Shown here in pieces: positions 23,800-35,470 of a stretch of DNA of 64,000 bases. The notes under the pieces were generated by a model. It worked only from the letters and a program-made list of their open reading frames with translations, had not been told where the DNA came from and searched no databases. The DNA lies in the NCBI GenBank assembly GCA_028023455.1, contig JAQFVV010006272.1, forward strand, positions 583,501-647,500, read 5' to 3'. Source of the DNA: Epiperipatus broadwayi (Eukaryota; Onychophora; Udeonychophora; Euonychophora; Peripatidae). A program made the position numbers and the translations under genes. Each line of letters begins with the position of its first letter. Positions within the stretch are counted from its first letter, which is position 1.

Positions 23800-23879
23800 C
23801 TTACTGAATTTTTGCACAATAAATTAATAAACTATTACAAACACTTTGTTTAGGCAGAAAAATCAATGTAAAGGAAAAT

Positions 23880-25400
23880 GAATACACTGACATTTGATCA
23901 TTATCATTTTTAACCATTATTAATCCACTGCCAGATGAAGGTCTCTCCATGTTTAATCTGGTTTTTCCAATTTTTAGCCTCTCTTCTTTACAACATACCA
24001 GCAAACTTTCTAATTTTATTCATCCCTAATTATATGTGGTGTTTCTCTAAGTTTTAATAATCCTTTGAATTCAGTTTAAGATTTTATCTGTCCATCTATT
24101 ATTATGTTTTCTAGAAATATATCTGGATCAGCTCTATTTCAGTTTTTTAATTCTTTCAATAGTGTCAGTGATATGTATTGTTTGTTTTCTCACCTATATA
24201 TTGCTATTTTGTTGAGGGATTTAAAGTGAGTGAATTGCTTTTCAATTAAGTGTCCAAGCCTTGGATTCATAAGTAAGAAATGACAAAACGCATCTATTAA
24301 AAACCTTTCTTTTCAACATATAGGTATGCTTTCTTTTAATACTAAGTTATTTCTATCAAAAGTACTCCATCAAAATTTAATTCTATGATGAATTTTATTC
24401 ACTATGTGTCCATCTGACTTAATAATCTTATCAAGATATGTGTAATTATTAATTATTCTAATTCTTGGATTCTTAGAAATCTATTAAACATTACTTTCAA
24501 TCCTACTTTTTTATTTTCATCTTATAACTCTTACAACATTTTCTAAAGCTCTGAAGTATTATTTGTGAAAACAACCATAGCACATGAAAAAGTTAGATAC
24601 TTTAAATAGTTTCTATTTACTTTTATTCCTTTAACTTCTCATTTTTGATCCACAAAATAATTTTTGTAAAAATACTATAAAAAGTTTTCAAGATATGGGG
24701 CCAGATATACTTTTCACAATGTTAATCATCTTTGTATGATTATGTAATCTAATCATTGCTATTGCATTTTCATAAATATTTTTCAGAATGTGATAATATC
24801 CTGAGTCTATATATAAATAATCCAATGTTTTAATCACTGTATAAATGCTTATAGAATCACATGCAATCATAATCTATAAATCCAAAGCATAACAATGACT
24901 AAAATTCATGGTTCTTTCTATAGCTTTTCTTAATGTTATCCAGAATATGAATACCATCTTCAAAAGCAGTTTATTCTTTTAATTGGCTAAAATCTAAAAT
25001 TTATTGTAGCCATTATCTTCCTTATCATCTTTCTTAAATATCAATATTACTACTGCATTTCTCCAATTGTCTGGTACATGTTTATTATTTACATATTTGG
25101 TATATAAGTTTTCCAACAATTCTTTTATTTTTCTACCTACTTCTTTCAAGATATCAATTATAATTTCTTCATTTTCTGGAGCTTTCCTTTTTTTCATAGA
25201 GTTAATTGCATGTCTTATTTCTTGAGTTAAAATTCTGGGCAATTCAGAAAATTTTTAACAAAAGAGGATACTTTATTTTCTAGTTCTTTGATTTTATCTC
25301 TCTTTTTAGTAAGTGTCATCTTTTCATTCTATTCAGAAATAACTTTTCTTCTAATATTAATAAACATTTAATCAATTGCTTAATAGTTAGTTATCAGAAT
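23880..25400 (-). mobile_element. RTE-type LINE, RT and C-terminus (decayed, antisense)
   Basis: On the minus strand, 25242-24994 reads ILTQEIRHAINSMKKRKAPE...DILKEVGRKIKELLENLY...VPDNWRNAVVILIFKKDDKEDN, the standard start of an RTE RT domain. 24870-24688 reads VIKTLDYLYIDSGYYHILKNIYENAIAMIRLH, the segment after the DFEKAFDS box. Near 24570-24540 comes NKKVGLK-type sequence. Around 23940-23910 the alternative frame TFIWQWINNG-stop is the RTE C-terminal signature. The A/F-D-D active-site region is lost in decay. The element is inverted relative to the receptor gene. Confidence 0.85.
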
Positions 25401-25859
25401 GTAAGAGTTCATACTCTGTGAATTCTCTATGCAGAAATTGTTGGATAGATCCTAGATTAGTATTTCCCAGAATTCAAGTGATAGTTGCATTAAAATATAG
25501 GTTTATTCAGTAGTGTTTATAAGAAAATTGTCATTCATTTTTTATAAATCTCTATTATTTGTATAAATTTCAACAGCTATTAAACATTAAAATTAGTAAT
25601 TTGGATTTTCAGGATTGTCATGTTAAGACATTGAACTTTCTTAAAAAGTGAGTTATGGATACAACCAAATCTTTTTTTGTAATCACTAAATAAAGATTCA
25701 AGAATAATTTTTCTAAAAGTGAACTTAATATTACTGGTTTTATTAAAAGAAAACATGAGATATTTTCTACTTTGTACAATGATAAATTGAACACAAAACT
25801 TCATAATAAATATAGAGATTTAAAGGCAGAAAAGTTCTATGATTAATAAGAAAGCTTAA
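25401..25859. other. Intron sequence between two LINE remnants
   Basis: The minus-strand frame at 25580-25804 could be decayed LINE sequence upstream of the RT, but no motif supports this. Confidence 0.3.
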
Positions 25860-27620
25860 AACGATTGTTGAATTAAATGATTGCTGGATTAAAACTACAA
25901 TGGAGATACAGACAGCTTCTGACTGTTGTCATTTTAGATCTTTTTAAGGCATGGAAAGCAGTCTATAGCCCTAAAATAGTATCATAATTCTAATAAATCT
26001 ATCAATGGCAACTTCTTGATGACAATGAAAATTTGAATGGATGGAAAAAATATTTTGATTATCTTTTAAATAATAATACAAGAATTGAGATGCCACTTTT
26101 AGTAATATATCCATTATCTATTCATTTAGATTTGGCCAAAAATATCTAATTTAATCATGTTAGAGTAAACTCTTTATAATTTTAAAAATTGAAAGATTTG
26201 AGGTTATGTTGAGATTACTGGAGAAATTTTAAATGTAACAGTAATATAGTAACTTTAAAAATATTGGAATTTTTTAGCACTCATAAAGTTCTGCCATCAT
26301 CTTAATGATAAAGTTGTGCATCTTAATGATAAAGTTGCACCATCATCTTAATAATTCTTCTATTGTTCCAATTTTCAAAATAAAATGAATACAAAATATT
26401 TTAGTAATTATCATAAAATACTATTATCCATTACAGAAAATGTGCTTTCAATGATTTTGGTGAATATTTTGTTTCTATTCATAGATGAATTGTTACTAAT
26501 CAAAAAGCACTATAAGAATGTTTTTCTTCATTTTTGTTTATTATCTTATTGTCCATCAAAATGAGAGAAAATGTTATTACCACAGATAGAAAATTTGAGG
26601 CATTTGAAGTCAAAACTAGACTTAAACAAGGATGTATATTTGTTCCAATATTATTTTTGGTTATTTTACTGTTGCCTCTGGAATTGATTATAGGTAGTTA
26701 ATTAATCAAAAGTCAAGAGTAGATTTTTTAATTTAAATCAATTAAAGGTGAATACCAGAAGTTTATGTTCTCATATTTTGGATTTCCTTTGTGCTGAGAA
26801 TTGTGCTATTATTGTCAGTTCACAAGATGATTGAGAGTATTTAATATTTAGAATACAACATATAAAGACTTTGATTTAATAATTAGTGTTTAAAAAACTC
26901 AAGCTATTTATCAACTAGTAGCAGAAAAAAATTCATGCCACTTTTAGCTTCAGTAATTATCAATTTGAGAATATAAACCAATTTAAATATCTTGGTAGCC
27001 TCTTAGTAGAAATATGAATTTGGATATTGAATTGTAGTGCAGACTTCAATGTGAATCTTCTGCTTAAGATATTTCATCATTTAGAAATAACTATTATAAT
27101 AAATTATCTGTATATAGAGATGTTATTTTGACTAATTTATTATTTATGGCAGTGGTATTTGAATACTTTCTAAATGTAAGTAAAATCATTAGAAAAAAAT
27201 AATTTTTGAATGCTTCATGAAATTTAAAAATGCAATGGCAATATCAATTGAATATGTTCTATGAACTTGTTGGATGTAATATTTTAGAGACTATTATTAT
27301 AAAATCATAACTTTATTAGATCAATTATGTGAGCTGAATGAAAAATACAAGACTTCCTGAAAAGATATTTTATGTGAATTTAAGCATTATTTTTGGAGGA
27401 GAGATAGACCCCTTTTGCATTATAAACATCTCAATGTCATTTTGAAGAAATACAATATTGTTTCATTGGAAAGATATGTCAGAAGAGAAAATACATAGGA
27501 AAGTTACAATTAGACATGGTATTGAAGTATTTAAGAAAAAAATATTTTTTATAGAAGTTTATATTATAAAATATCAGAGTAATGGACTAGCATGCTCTTT
27601 ATGTGAACATGTTTGTTTTA
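25860..27620 (+). mobile_element. LINE (endonuclease/RT type) spanning linker to C-terminus, decayed
   Basis: Motifs in order on the + strand: FLRHGKQSIALK/DAIKAVYGPK-like and SINGNFLDDNENLNGWKKYFDYLLN (25935-26070; linker before RT); EAFEVKTRLKQGCIFVPILF (26600-26660; the G.RQGC...P.LF box); FNLNQLKVNTRSLCSHILDFLCAENCAIIVSSQDD (26735-26830; the LYADDCALVA active-site region, with the Asp pair replaced by AEN); NINQFKYLGSLLVE (26965-27010; the FTYLGS box); and RDRPLLHYKHLNVILKKYNI..LERYVRR (27405-27490; C-terminal block). It is inactive, and probably the same family as the fragment at 3340-4140. Confidence 0.75.
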
Positions 27621-27659
27621 CAGATTAATTGTATAATTATCACAAAACTTATATTTAGT

Positions 27660-27930
27660 GTAGTAATAGTACCAGCAGCAACAGTAGTAGTAATAGTATT
27701 TGTTTTGTTCTTTTTATCTTTTCTTTTGGACATGAAATAGCCATAATCATTTATCAATGACTGTGGCTGATGATGACTTTATTGTAATCCAATAAAAAAC
27801 TCAATTTACATGATATAAAAACATACGTTAATACAAACTACTTTTTTTTTTATTGTTGTTATTATTGTTATTGTGGCTGTTGTTATTGTTGTTCATTGCT
27901 GTTGTTGTTAAATGATTGTGATAATTTCTA
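27660..27930. repeat. Trinucleotide-rich simple repeats
   Basis: AGTAATAGTACCAGCAGCAACAGTAGTAG-type sequence near 27660-27700, and (TTG/TTA)n-rich sequence at 27849-27912. Both are low-complexity intron sequence just upstream of the large receptor exon. Confidence 0.7.
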
Positions 27931-28037
27931 TTATTTTTTTCATTAGTATTATTTCATCATTATATTTTGTTTAATATGTGCATTTGTGTGTAGATATTAA
28001 TTTTTAAAGTTTTATCTAATATATTTCATATTTGTAG

Positions 28038-29055
28038 TGCTGATGGAAATTATGAAGTTATACTGATGACAAAAGCTACATTATATTTTAATGGTTTGGT
28101 GATCTGGGAACCTCCTGCTATTTACAAAAGTTCATGTACGATAGATGTAGAATGGTTTCCTTTTGATGAACAAACTTGTACATTAAAATTTGGATCTTGG
28201 ACATATGACAGTTCAAAAATAGATCTCCGTCATATTGATGATGGGGATGATGAAGACTCCCCTGTCAAGGATGGAATGGATTTGGCAGAATATGTCTCCA
28301 GCGCCGAGTGGGATATTTTAGCTGTTCCTGCTCAACGTAACACCAAGAATTATCCATGTTGCCCTGAGATCTATCCTGACATTACGTTCAAGATAACAAT
28401 AAGAAGAAAAACCCTCTTCTACACTGTTAATCTGATTGTCCCATGTGTTGTTATTTCATTTTTGACTGTAGTAGTTTTTTATTTACCTTCTGATAGTGGA
28501 GAAAGAGTAGCTCTTAGTATATCTATTCTCATTGCCTTGACTGTATTTTTCCTTGTGTTACTGGATATCATTCCTCCTACATCTTTAGTCATTCCTTTAA
28601 TAGGCAAATATCTTTTATTTACTATGGTTCTTGTGACATTGTCTGTTTGTATAACAATTGTAGTTTTAAATGTACATTTTCGCTCTCCTTCCACGCATAA
28701 AATGTCTCCCTGGATTCGCAAACTTTTTTTACAATTTTTACCAAAAATACTTTTTATGAAAAGGCCTACTCAAGAAGATATAGAAAATGAAATCAGAAAA
28801 TCTGGATTACATTTGAATTTTGATTATCGTCTAAAGTATGAAGATGATCGAAGATTAGCTTGTGAAGGTCCGTATGGAACATTTTACGGAAGTTACGTCA
28901 AGAGATCAGGACCAGAAGAGGCAAGTAATCGATTAGATCCTGATGTTAATGGACTCTTGCGTCAAAGGTATTCTGCCCCAAACGATCTTCAACGAGTTAT
29001 TAATGGTATTCGATTTATCGCGAACAGGATTCGCGAAGAAGATTTAGTTAATAGT
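28038..29055 (+). CDS. Nicotinic acetylcholine receptor alpha-type subunit, exon with Cys-loop, loops B/C, M1-M3 and part of the cytoplasmic loop
   Basis: A 1,018-bp exon. The acceptor is TTTGTAG at 28031-28037; the donor GTAAGT starts at 29056 and ends the exon after a complete codon. Counting from the Met at 28066: Cys-loop C24-X13-C38; loop B GSWTYD (43-48); loop C Y96-P-C98-C99-P-E-I-Y103, the adjacent cysteines that define alpha subunits; M1 about 117-140; M2 about 145-167, with GE at its start (cation selectivity) and the L in ALTVFFLVL at the gate; PPTS; M3 about 175-203; then NVHFRSP.THKM and LFMKRP opening the cytoplasmic loop. The exon stops in the pre-M4 helix (REEDLVNS). Both loop C tyrosines are kept, so this looks like a true acetylcholine-binding subunit (insect alpha1-4 / vertebrate alpha2-4-like) rather than a divergent chemotactile receptor. 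The frame continues past the donor to a stop at 29095-29097, which is read-through into the intron. Confidence 0.97.
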
Positions 29056-30907
29056 GTAAGTACAATTGTTATTATACAGTTCTTAGATATTAAGTAAAAA
29101 TAATTAATTTTTAAAAAAATGGTATTATAATTTTAAAAATCTTTAAATTATTAACTAATAAAATGTTTTAATTTCTTTTAAACAAAATGTATAATGTCAG
29201 TGTAATTATAAACAATTATAAAAATACAAAATTTGATATTAATTAAAAGTTGCAGATAGAAAAAGTATATTTTTAAATAAAAAAAAACTAGCTAAGCATG
29301 TGGAATAATACTAATATATTTTTGCATATAAATGGGAGGAGATATTATTTTCTCTTAATGTTTTTATTGTCATTTATAAAAGGTTTATTATATAAATAAA
29401 ATAATTTTATGTAAATAAAAAACATATTTTTTTATTTCTACTTTTTTATTCACATTTTATCGTATTAAATTTGGCTTTATACCAAGAATGTTTCAGAAAG
29501 TTATTAAAACAAACATTATTAATATTTTACATTAAATCACTTAACAAAATAAACCGTTTGCACAACACAGTGATCAAATTGGTGGGGAAATGTTTATATG
29601 GATTGCATACAGCATGATTTTTTTCCATATTTATTATAATTAAATACAAGTTTAAAAAAATGAGATTGTCACTTTATGAGGAACTAGCATTTGGTGTCTC
29701 CTGTTTTTTGTGTAAAGTTCTAATACAAAGATGCCTTAAATTATTTAAAAATTGTCTATGAGAGTTTTGGTTTTCAGAACTTTCAGTGTTGGTGGATAAA
29801 AAGTTACATTTTTCTTTAATCCAGACAAATAAATATTTTTTTGGATGATTTGATTGAAAGTGCACTACTTGGGCTATAGTAAGGCATGTGATACTGAATA
29901 TATGATTGTAGTCTTTTGATATAAAAATTGCTTTATTGCTTAAAAGATCACATTTAAGCATCTGAAATGGCAGATTGACTTTCAGTTCTGAAACCTTTAG
30001 CTCTACTAAATTGTTTAACCAGTGATTTCTGGCATTTGAATACTTTGTGACTTCCCTAATGAATTAAACAATTATATTTTATTTCATTTTTATAGGTTCT
30101 TGGTTGTATATTTGCAGATTTAGCTTTCAGAGAACCTTTTAGGTTTGAAATTTAATTTTTATTACAACTTTCAATCCTAAGTAGCCAGTTATTATGTTGA
30201 AGATGTAAATTAAAATATACTTCTATGTATTAATCATTGACTGCTTAAATTTAGAATAAATAGCACAAGAATAGAAAGCTACTCCTGATTATTTCACATT
30301 TTAGTTCATTTGCCTTGAAACAATCACAAGAAATAGAAAGTTAAAGAAGTTTGGCACATAATTAACTCCATCAATGCAAAAAATATTAGAACCAATAGCA
30401 GTCCCCTTAACAAATGCTGGGCATTCAAATCTGACAACATGGGTGATGTTTTGTTACTTTGCACTTACAGTTATTACATATGCAAACATGCAAATTCATT
30501 AAAATTTATATTCCAGTGGATTGATGTACATTTTGTTAATTTTCTCTCAGTTATGCTTTGACAAAGATACTCCATATCAAAAGCCTGGCTTAGCACATTA
30601 GGAAATTTGTTTTATGCTTATTTTGCCTTACCATAATTATTATTTACTTATTTATATAACTAAATGTACAGATGATGTGCTGATATTAACATTTTATTCA
30701 GAGGATAAAGTGCCATTATGAAAAGTGAGATTACTAAAATAAATAATTATTGTTTCAGGTAAGATTGGCTAAAGTGGTTGCCTTGGTTTTATTTTTGAAT
30801 CCCAAGTTTTCATTGACAAAAACAAATGCTAGACACTGGTTTGAGGATAAATTAAATTGTATTCATTAATTATTCAAGCTTATAGTACACAGTACTAGAC
30901 TAGGAAG
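29056..30907 (+). other. Downstream intron of the receptor gene
   Basis: AT-rich sequence with no M4 exon that I could find. The 95-codon minus frame at 29674-29961 extends upstream to about 30055 without a recognised domain (it includes VVHFQSNHPKKYLFVWIKEK); it may be a transposase or RT remnant but cannot be assigned. Confidence 0.5.
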
Positions 30908-30930
30908 TTGATATATATATATATATATAT

Positions 30931-32955
30931 TGTAACCGGACCGCCATACAACCCTTTTATTACCTCAGTTGTAACAATTTTCTGATGAGCATGCTGTAGG
31001 AAGGAACTATCAATTGACATTTCTAATGCAGATGTTAATGGCACCTACAACAATATTTCCTGCTCATCAGAGGATGTAGTTTTATAGAGACTGGAAACAT
31101 CTAAATATTTCTATGTTTGGTTTCCCAAAAAAGCGCCATTAGAGTTTCATCTCACTACAACCTGACTGGCTTAGGTCAAGTTATGTCAGACGTAGCTCAG
31201 AGAACATGAGATTCTCATGAACCAGTGTTATAACTGATGAGTGATGCATTAAAACAAAACAGAATTGGATAACTGGACAACCAATTTAATTTTTAGTAAC
31301 AAAAAAAAAATTTATTAGATAACAATTAATTTGCAATCTCAACAATAATTCATTAATTCCTCTTTGAGAATAAGCTTGTAAACATTCTAATTCAATAATA
31401 GTTCATTTTGAATTCATTTATGAAAATAAGCTTGTGAATATTCTAATTCAACGATAGTTCATTAATTCTTTTATGAGAAGAAGCTTGGGATTATTCTGAT
31501 TCAACAATAATTCATTCCGAATTCATTTAATAGTTCATTTTGAATTCACTTAAGAGAAGAACCTTAGAAGCAGTCTAGCATTTATGGTTTATCCAATAAT
31601 TCATTTTGAATTCATTTATGTGTAGAAGCTTAGAAGTATTCCAATTCAATAATAATTTATTTTTGTATTCCTTTGTGAGAAGGAGCTTTGTAGCATTTAT
31701 GATTTATATAACATTTCATTATTTTATGAGTCATTATTGGTTGGTAAATATTTGAACTCAACAATTCTTGGTTTATAGAGCATTTATCATTTGATAATTG
31801 AGGCATTTATAATTTAGCCAAATGTAGAAGTATATTCTTACACATAAACTCTGTTACATTATAAGAAGCTTAGAAGTATTCAAATATTTGTGATTTATAC
31901 AGTATTTCATCATTTTATGAATTACTACCGATTGGTAGACATTTGAACTCAACAAATTTTGGTTTATAGAGCATTTATCATTTGATAATTGAGGCATTTA
32001 TAATTTAGCCAAATGTAGAAGCATATTCTTACACATAAACTCTGTTACATTATAAGAAGCTTAGAAGTATTCAAATATTTGTGATTTATACAGTATTTCA
32101 TCATTTTATGAATTATTACTGATTGGTAGACATTTGAACTCAACAATTTTTGGTTTGTGGAGCATTCATCATTTGGTAATTAAAGCATTTATAATTTTGT
32201 CAAATATAAAGGTATGTTCATCTACATAAATTCTGTTTGGCCTGTGAAGCATTTATAATTTGGTCAAACATAAAACTATATTCATATACATAAATTCTAT
32301 TTGGCTTGTGGAGCATTTATAATTTAATCAAACATAAAGCTATAATAAAGGTGTATTAATATTTATTAAACAAATTCTATATAATTATTTCAAAACTTCA
32401 CTTTGCAACGTATGATAATTATGTTTTAGTATTTTATAAAAATTACCTTCCAGTTTTACAATCCATTTTATTCAAAAGAAGGTGGGTTATTTCATCGATG
32501 GAAATCATGGCATAGTGTGGAGAGAGTGGAGCTTCTAATTTATTCCAGTTTCATTATAATTTCTCTAGTAAAACTTTTTTTTTTTTTTTCACGTTTTGTT
32601 AAAGCCCTCTGTGTAAGACGATAGAGAAAAAAAAAGTTCTTTTTTCTTCAATGACGTGTCTAATTTGAATACTGCCTCAGTTTAACTCAAATATCTTTTT
32701 TCTTTCTTTTTAATGATTGGATAATTAATTTCCTTTTTTTTTTTATTGAGACAGGTAAAGAAAAAATAAAATAAGATGATGTAACATTTTATTTAAATCC
32801 ATCAATACTAAAAATTAAAAATATGATTTTATTTTTCATTTTTAACGAATCACAACTTTATTGCATTTCCAATTAGACTGAACCACGCTAGACATTATTG
32901 AATGGGGGGGGGGGATCTTATGAATATTTATATGAGGAACAGCATTCCTGTTTCA
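30931..32955 (-). repeat. LTR-1, 3' LTR (left copy)
   Basis: Two tandem direct units of 191 bp (starts 31757 and 31948, plus a partial at 32139) and smaller repeats (near 32240 and 32305; 31320-31560) lie inside the LTR. A G11 run lies at about 32904-32914, close to the 5' edge of the LTR in its own orientation, with a CATATAAATATT TATA-like word beside it. No coding sequence. Confidence 0.9.
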
Positions 32956-32977
32956 TTACCCCTCACCAATTTTTGGG
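32956..32977 (-). other. Polypurine tract of LTR-1
   Basis: On the minus strand AAAAATTGGTGAGGGGTAA directly precedes TGAAACAGG, the start of the 3' LTR. This is the expected position of the plus-strand primer. LTR-2 has a similar ending (GGGTGGTGTAA). Confidence 0.75.
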
Positions 32978-33548
32978 ATGAAATCGCCTGGAAGTACGAT
33001 TTCATTCCATATACTATACACATTATTTCTCAGTACTGGTTTTAGATATGCTGATGAATGGGTAAGATGAGCTGGAAAAGTGAATACATGAACCATAGCC
33101 TCCAATGCCAGGATAAGTAGACGGCCAAGCACAAACCACCAGCACATACCGCCTCATGACGTCACGAGAAAATATCTCATTTTTAAGCACTACCTCTCTT
33201 GTACCTAGAAGCATCATCCAATCAAGAGTAGGAGCCAGAGAAAAAAAAATCAATTTGGCACTCAGCCAACCCTGCTCAGCTCCAGTGAGTCTTAGGGGCT
33301 ATCATTTGGCCTATCCATGAGACCAAGGTCTATCCATGAGACCTATATATACGCACTGCTGGACTACTCTTGAAGCACAACATCCAGGTCTGGATAGTGC
33401 CGAGCATATACTTCAGAGCATCATAACACAATACATCCAAGCAGCTCTGCTCAATCATCCACCATCTCAACATAAAAAACATAAGTTCATGCATCACTAC
33501 ATCACACTCACAAACTTTTCCCATCAGCTATCTCTATTTTATTCTGAA

Positions 33549-35096
33549 TTATAACTGCAACCTGGTTTGGAGAGACTGAGGATCATGATCAATTCTCCTA
33601 TAGTCCTCTTTTATATTATGAGGCGACATACTTCTGGATCGTCTCTTTGTTGAAGATTTATCATGTTTAACATTACTGTGGTGTTTTGCTTCTTCATTTC
33701 TATATTTTCTTTGGAGATCCTTATTACTGTTTGATCTTCTAATTATACGCGTCCGATATGGACCATGAACATCATCTGTGAATTTTCTCCTGTTCCTCTT
33801 CCATGGTGGTATTTCATTTTTACATTAAAGTTCCTTTTTAAGTGGTTCTTCTGCCATAATAATTATTTTTTTAGTATTTATAAAAGTTTCTTGTTGCTTA
33901 ATTTCTTTCACACTTATAAATCCTGAGTTTTCAGATTCCCTTTTGGTGTCTTTTCCTGCGTAAGCAACTATATTTTTAATAACTGTCTTTATATATTTTT
34001 TTTCTGTACTCAATTTTTGATTTGAGTTTATTAAGCTTTTGTTTATAATTTTTACATATGGCTGAGGACTAACACACTTTTCTTTCCACTTTATGGTTTC
34101 TTTCTGTATCTCCTTTACTATTTCATAGCATATATCAGACAATTTTTCTGAAACATTTTCTTCTGTATTGGACAGTCCCTTTGTTATATTTTGATTATGT
34201 TCATTTTCACATTTTTCATCTTCTTGAAGATCAGAAGATTTTAATTTTGCTTTATTAGATTCATTTTCATCCATTTGAAACTCTTTTGCTGTATTTGATA
34301 CAATTTCATTCTGAGCTTCTGTATATACTGTTTCTTTATTTTCAATTTTAGAGGTACATTCCACAATCAGAAGTTTTCCTGAAGGTAGACTGACAACTTC
34401 AAGATCACTCTTTGTAATTTCAATTTCTTCCTTTTTAACAATCTCAAATTTTGCTTCATCAGTAATAGGATATTCAATTTGTGATTCCTTTAAAATATCT
34501 TTGGTTGGAAATTCCAAAGTCTCTTCCTCATCCAATTTTTTAGACTGAGTTATTTCCTTTATCCACTGGTTTAACTTTTCATTTTGATTTTCCATTGCTT
34601 CTATAAATCATTTTCCTATTCTTTGGTTTGCTTCTATTGCTTGCTTGTTATATTCTTCTCTTTGTTTGATATCTTCTTCTCTTTGTTTATCCCATTTTTG
34701 GTTATATTTTTCTCTTTGTTTGATATCTTCTTCTCTTTGTTTATCCCATTTTTGGTTATATTCTTCTCTTTGTTTATCCCATTTTTGGTTATATTCTTCT
34801 CTTTGTTTGATATCTTCTTCTCTTTGTTTATTCCATTTTTGGTTATCTTCTTCTCTTTGTTTATCCCATTTTTGGTTATCTTCTTCTCTTTGTTTGTCTC
34901 TTTTCTTTTTATCTTCTTCTCTCCATTTGATACCTTCTTCTCTTTGTTTGTCTCTTTTCTTTTTATCTTCTTCTCTTTGTTTCTCATCTTCTTCTCTTCG
35001 TTCTTTGATCATATCGAATAGCTGCTTATGGTCTGCTTTCATAATTTCTATTATCTGAGCTATCATAGCTATCTTTTCTGTTTTCTGAGCCTCCAT
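33549..35096 (-). pseudogene. Gag-like coiled-coil protein of LTR-1, one frame with two in-frame stops
   Basis: A single minus-strand frame runs from the ATG at 35096 to TAA at 33549-33551, interrupted only by TGA at 34608-34610 and TAA at 33825-33827. Part 1 (162 codons): MEAQKTEKIAMIAQIIEIM, then a highly charged coiled coil of KWDKQREEDNQ-type repeats. Part 2 (256 codons from 34595): acidic, Lys/Glu-rich linker. Part 3 (about 91 codons): basic, RNA-binding-like tail with RRKFTDD, RTRIIRRS and KRRSRSMSPH. No zinc knuckle or capsid motif was recognised. The architecture (coiled coil, acidic middle, basic tail) suggests a particle protein. Whether the stops are mutations or read through is unknown. 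The long + strand frames at 34584-35058 are antisense readings of the repeat. Confidence 0.75.
34640..34995 (-). repeat. Coding tandem repeats within the LTR-1 gag
   Basis: Units of about 24-60 bp built from TCTTCTTCTCTTTGTTT and ATCCCATTTTTGGTTAT (+ strand) alternate at least 13 times. They code REEDxKQREEYNQKWDKQ-like peptide repeats. All units stay in frame. Copy number probably varies between copies. Confidence 0.9.
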
Positions 35097-35312
35097 GTTT
35101 ACTATTTTTCCTTTGTTTTCTGAATCAGTAAGCTTCTCTCTCCATCCACACCATGACTATACTCCATCTTCTTTGAAATGCCTGTTTCATTCTTTATGCC
35201 ATTCATTTTTGTTTTGTTTTTCTTTTAAACTTTTATTTTTTTATCCTTCCTGAACAAATTACATCACTACATCATATGCACTGTTCATATCACAGAATCG
35301 TGATCTGCTTAT

Positions 35313-35470
35313 GCCTATGAATAAGCTAGCTAGACAAGGCTTCACAGTAAGGTGACAATGTAATAGGTGCCTATGGTTAGGTTAGCTGGATAAAGTCTCA
35401 CAGTTGGACGACAAATGTAGCTGGTGCCTATGCCAGATAAGGCCTCACGTTACGGCGCCAAATGTAACTG
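35313..35470 (-). repeat. Tandem ~55-bp repeats containing the primer-binding site
   Basis: Three imperfect units share TGCCTATG...TAG.T.GATAA.GCCTCAC.GTTA(G/C)G.CGACAAATGTAACTGG-like order. The last unit (+ strand GGCCTCACGTTACGGCGCCA at 35441-35460, then TGTAACTGG of the LTR edge) is the primer site abutting the LTR; the two upstream units are decayed copies of the same junction. Confidence 0.65.

Noticed and set aside
28479-28721. Minus-strand frame opposite the receptor exon
   Set aside because: Shadow of the strongly supported nAChR coding sequence.
29674-30055. Open minus frame of ~125 codons as a host gene
   Set aside because: No recognisable family, no splice context; more likely TE debris, so it is only mentioned in the intron entry.
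34640-34995. Possible CRISPR-like array of short repeats
   Set aside because: Repeats are contiguous, in frame and coding, without unique spacers, in eukaryotic DNA.
34584-35058. Long + strand frames rich in Ser/Leu/Phe repeats
   Set aside because: They are antisense readings of the tandem coding repeat in the LTR-1 gag; the minus frame has start, composition and position appropriate to the element.
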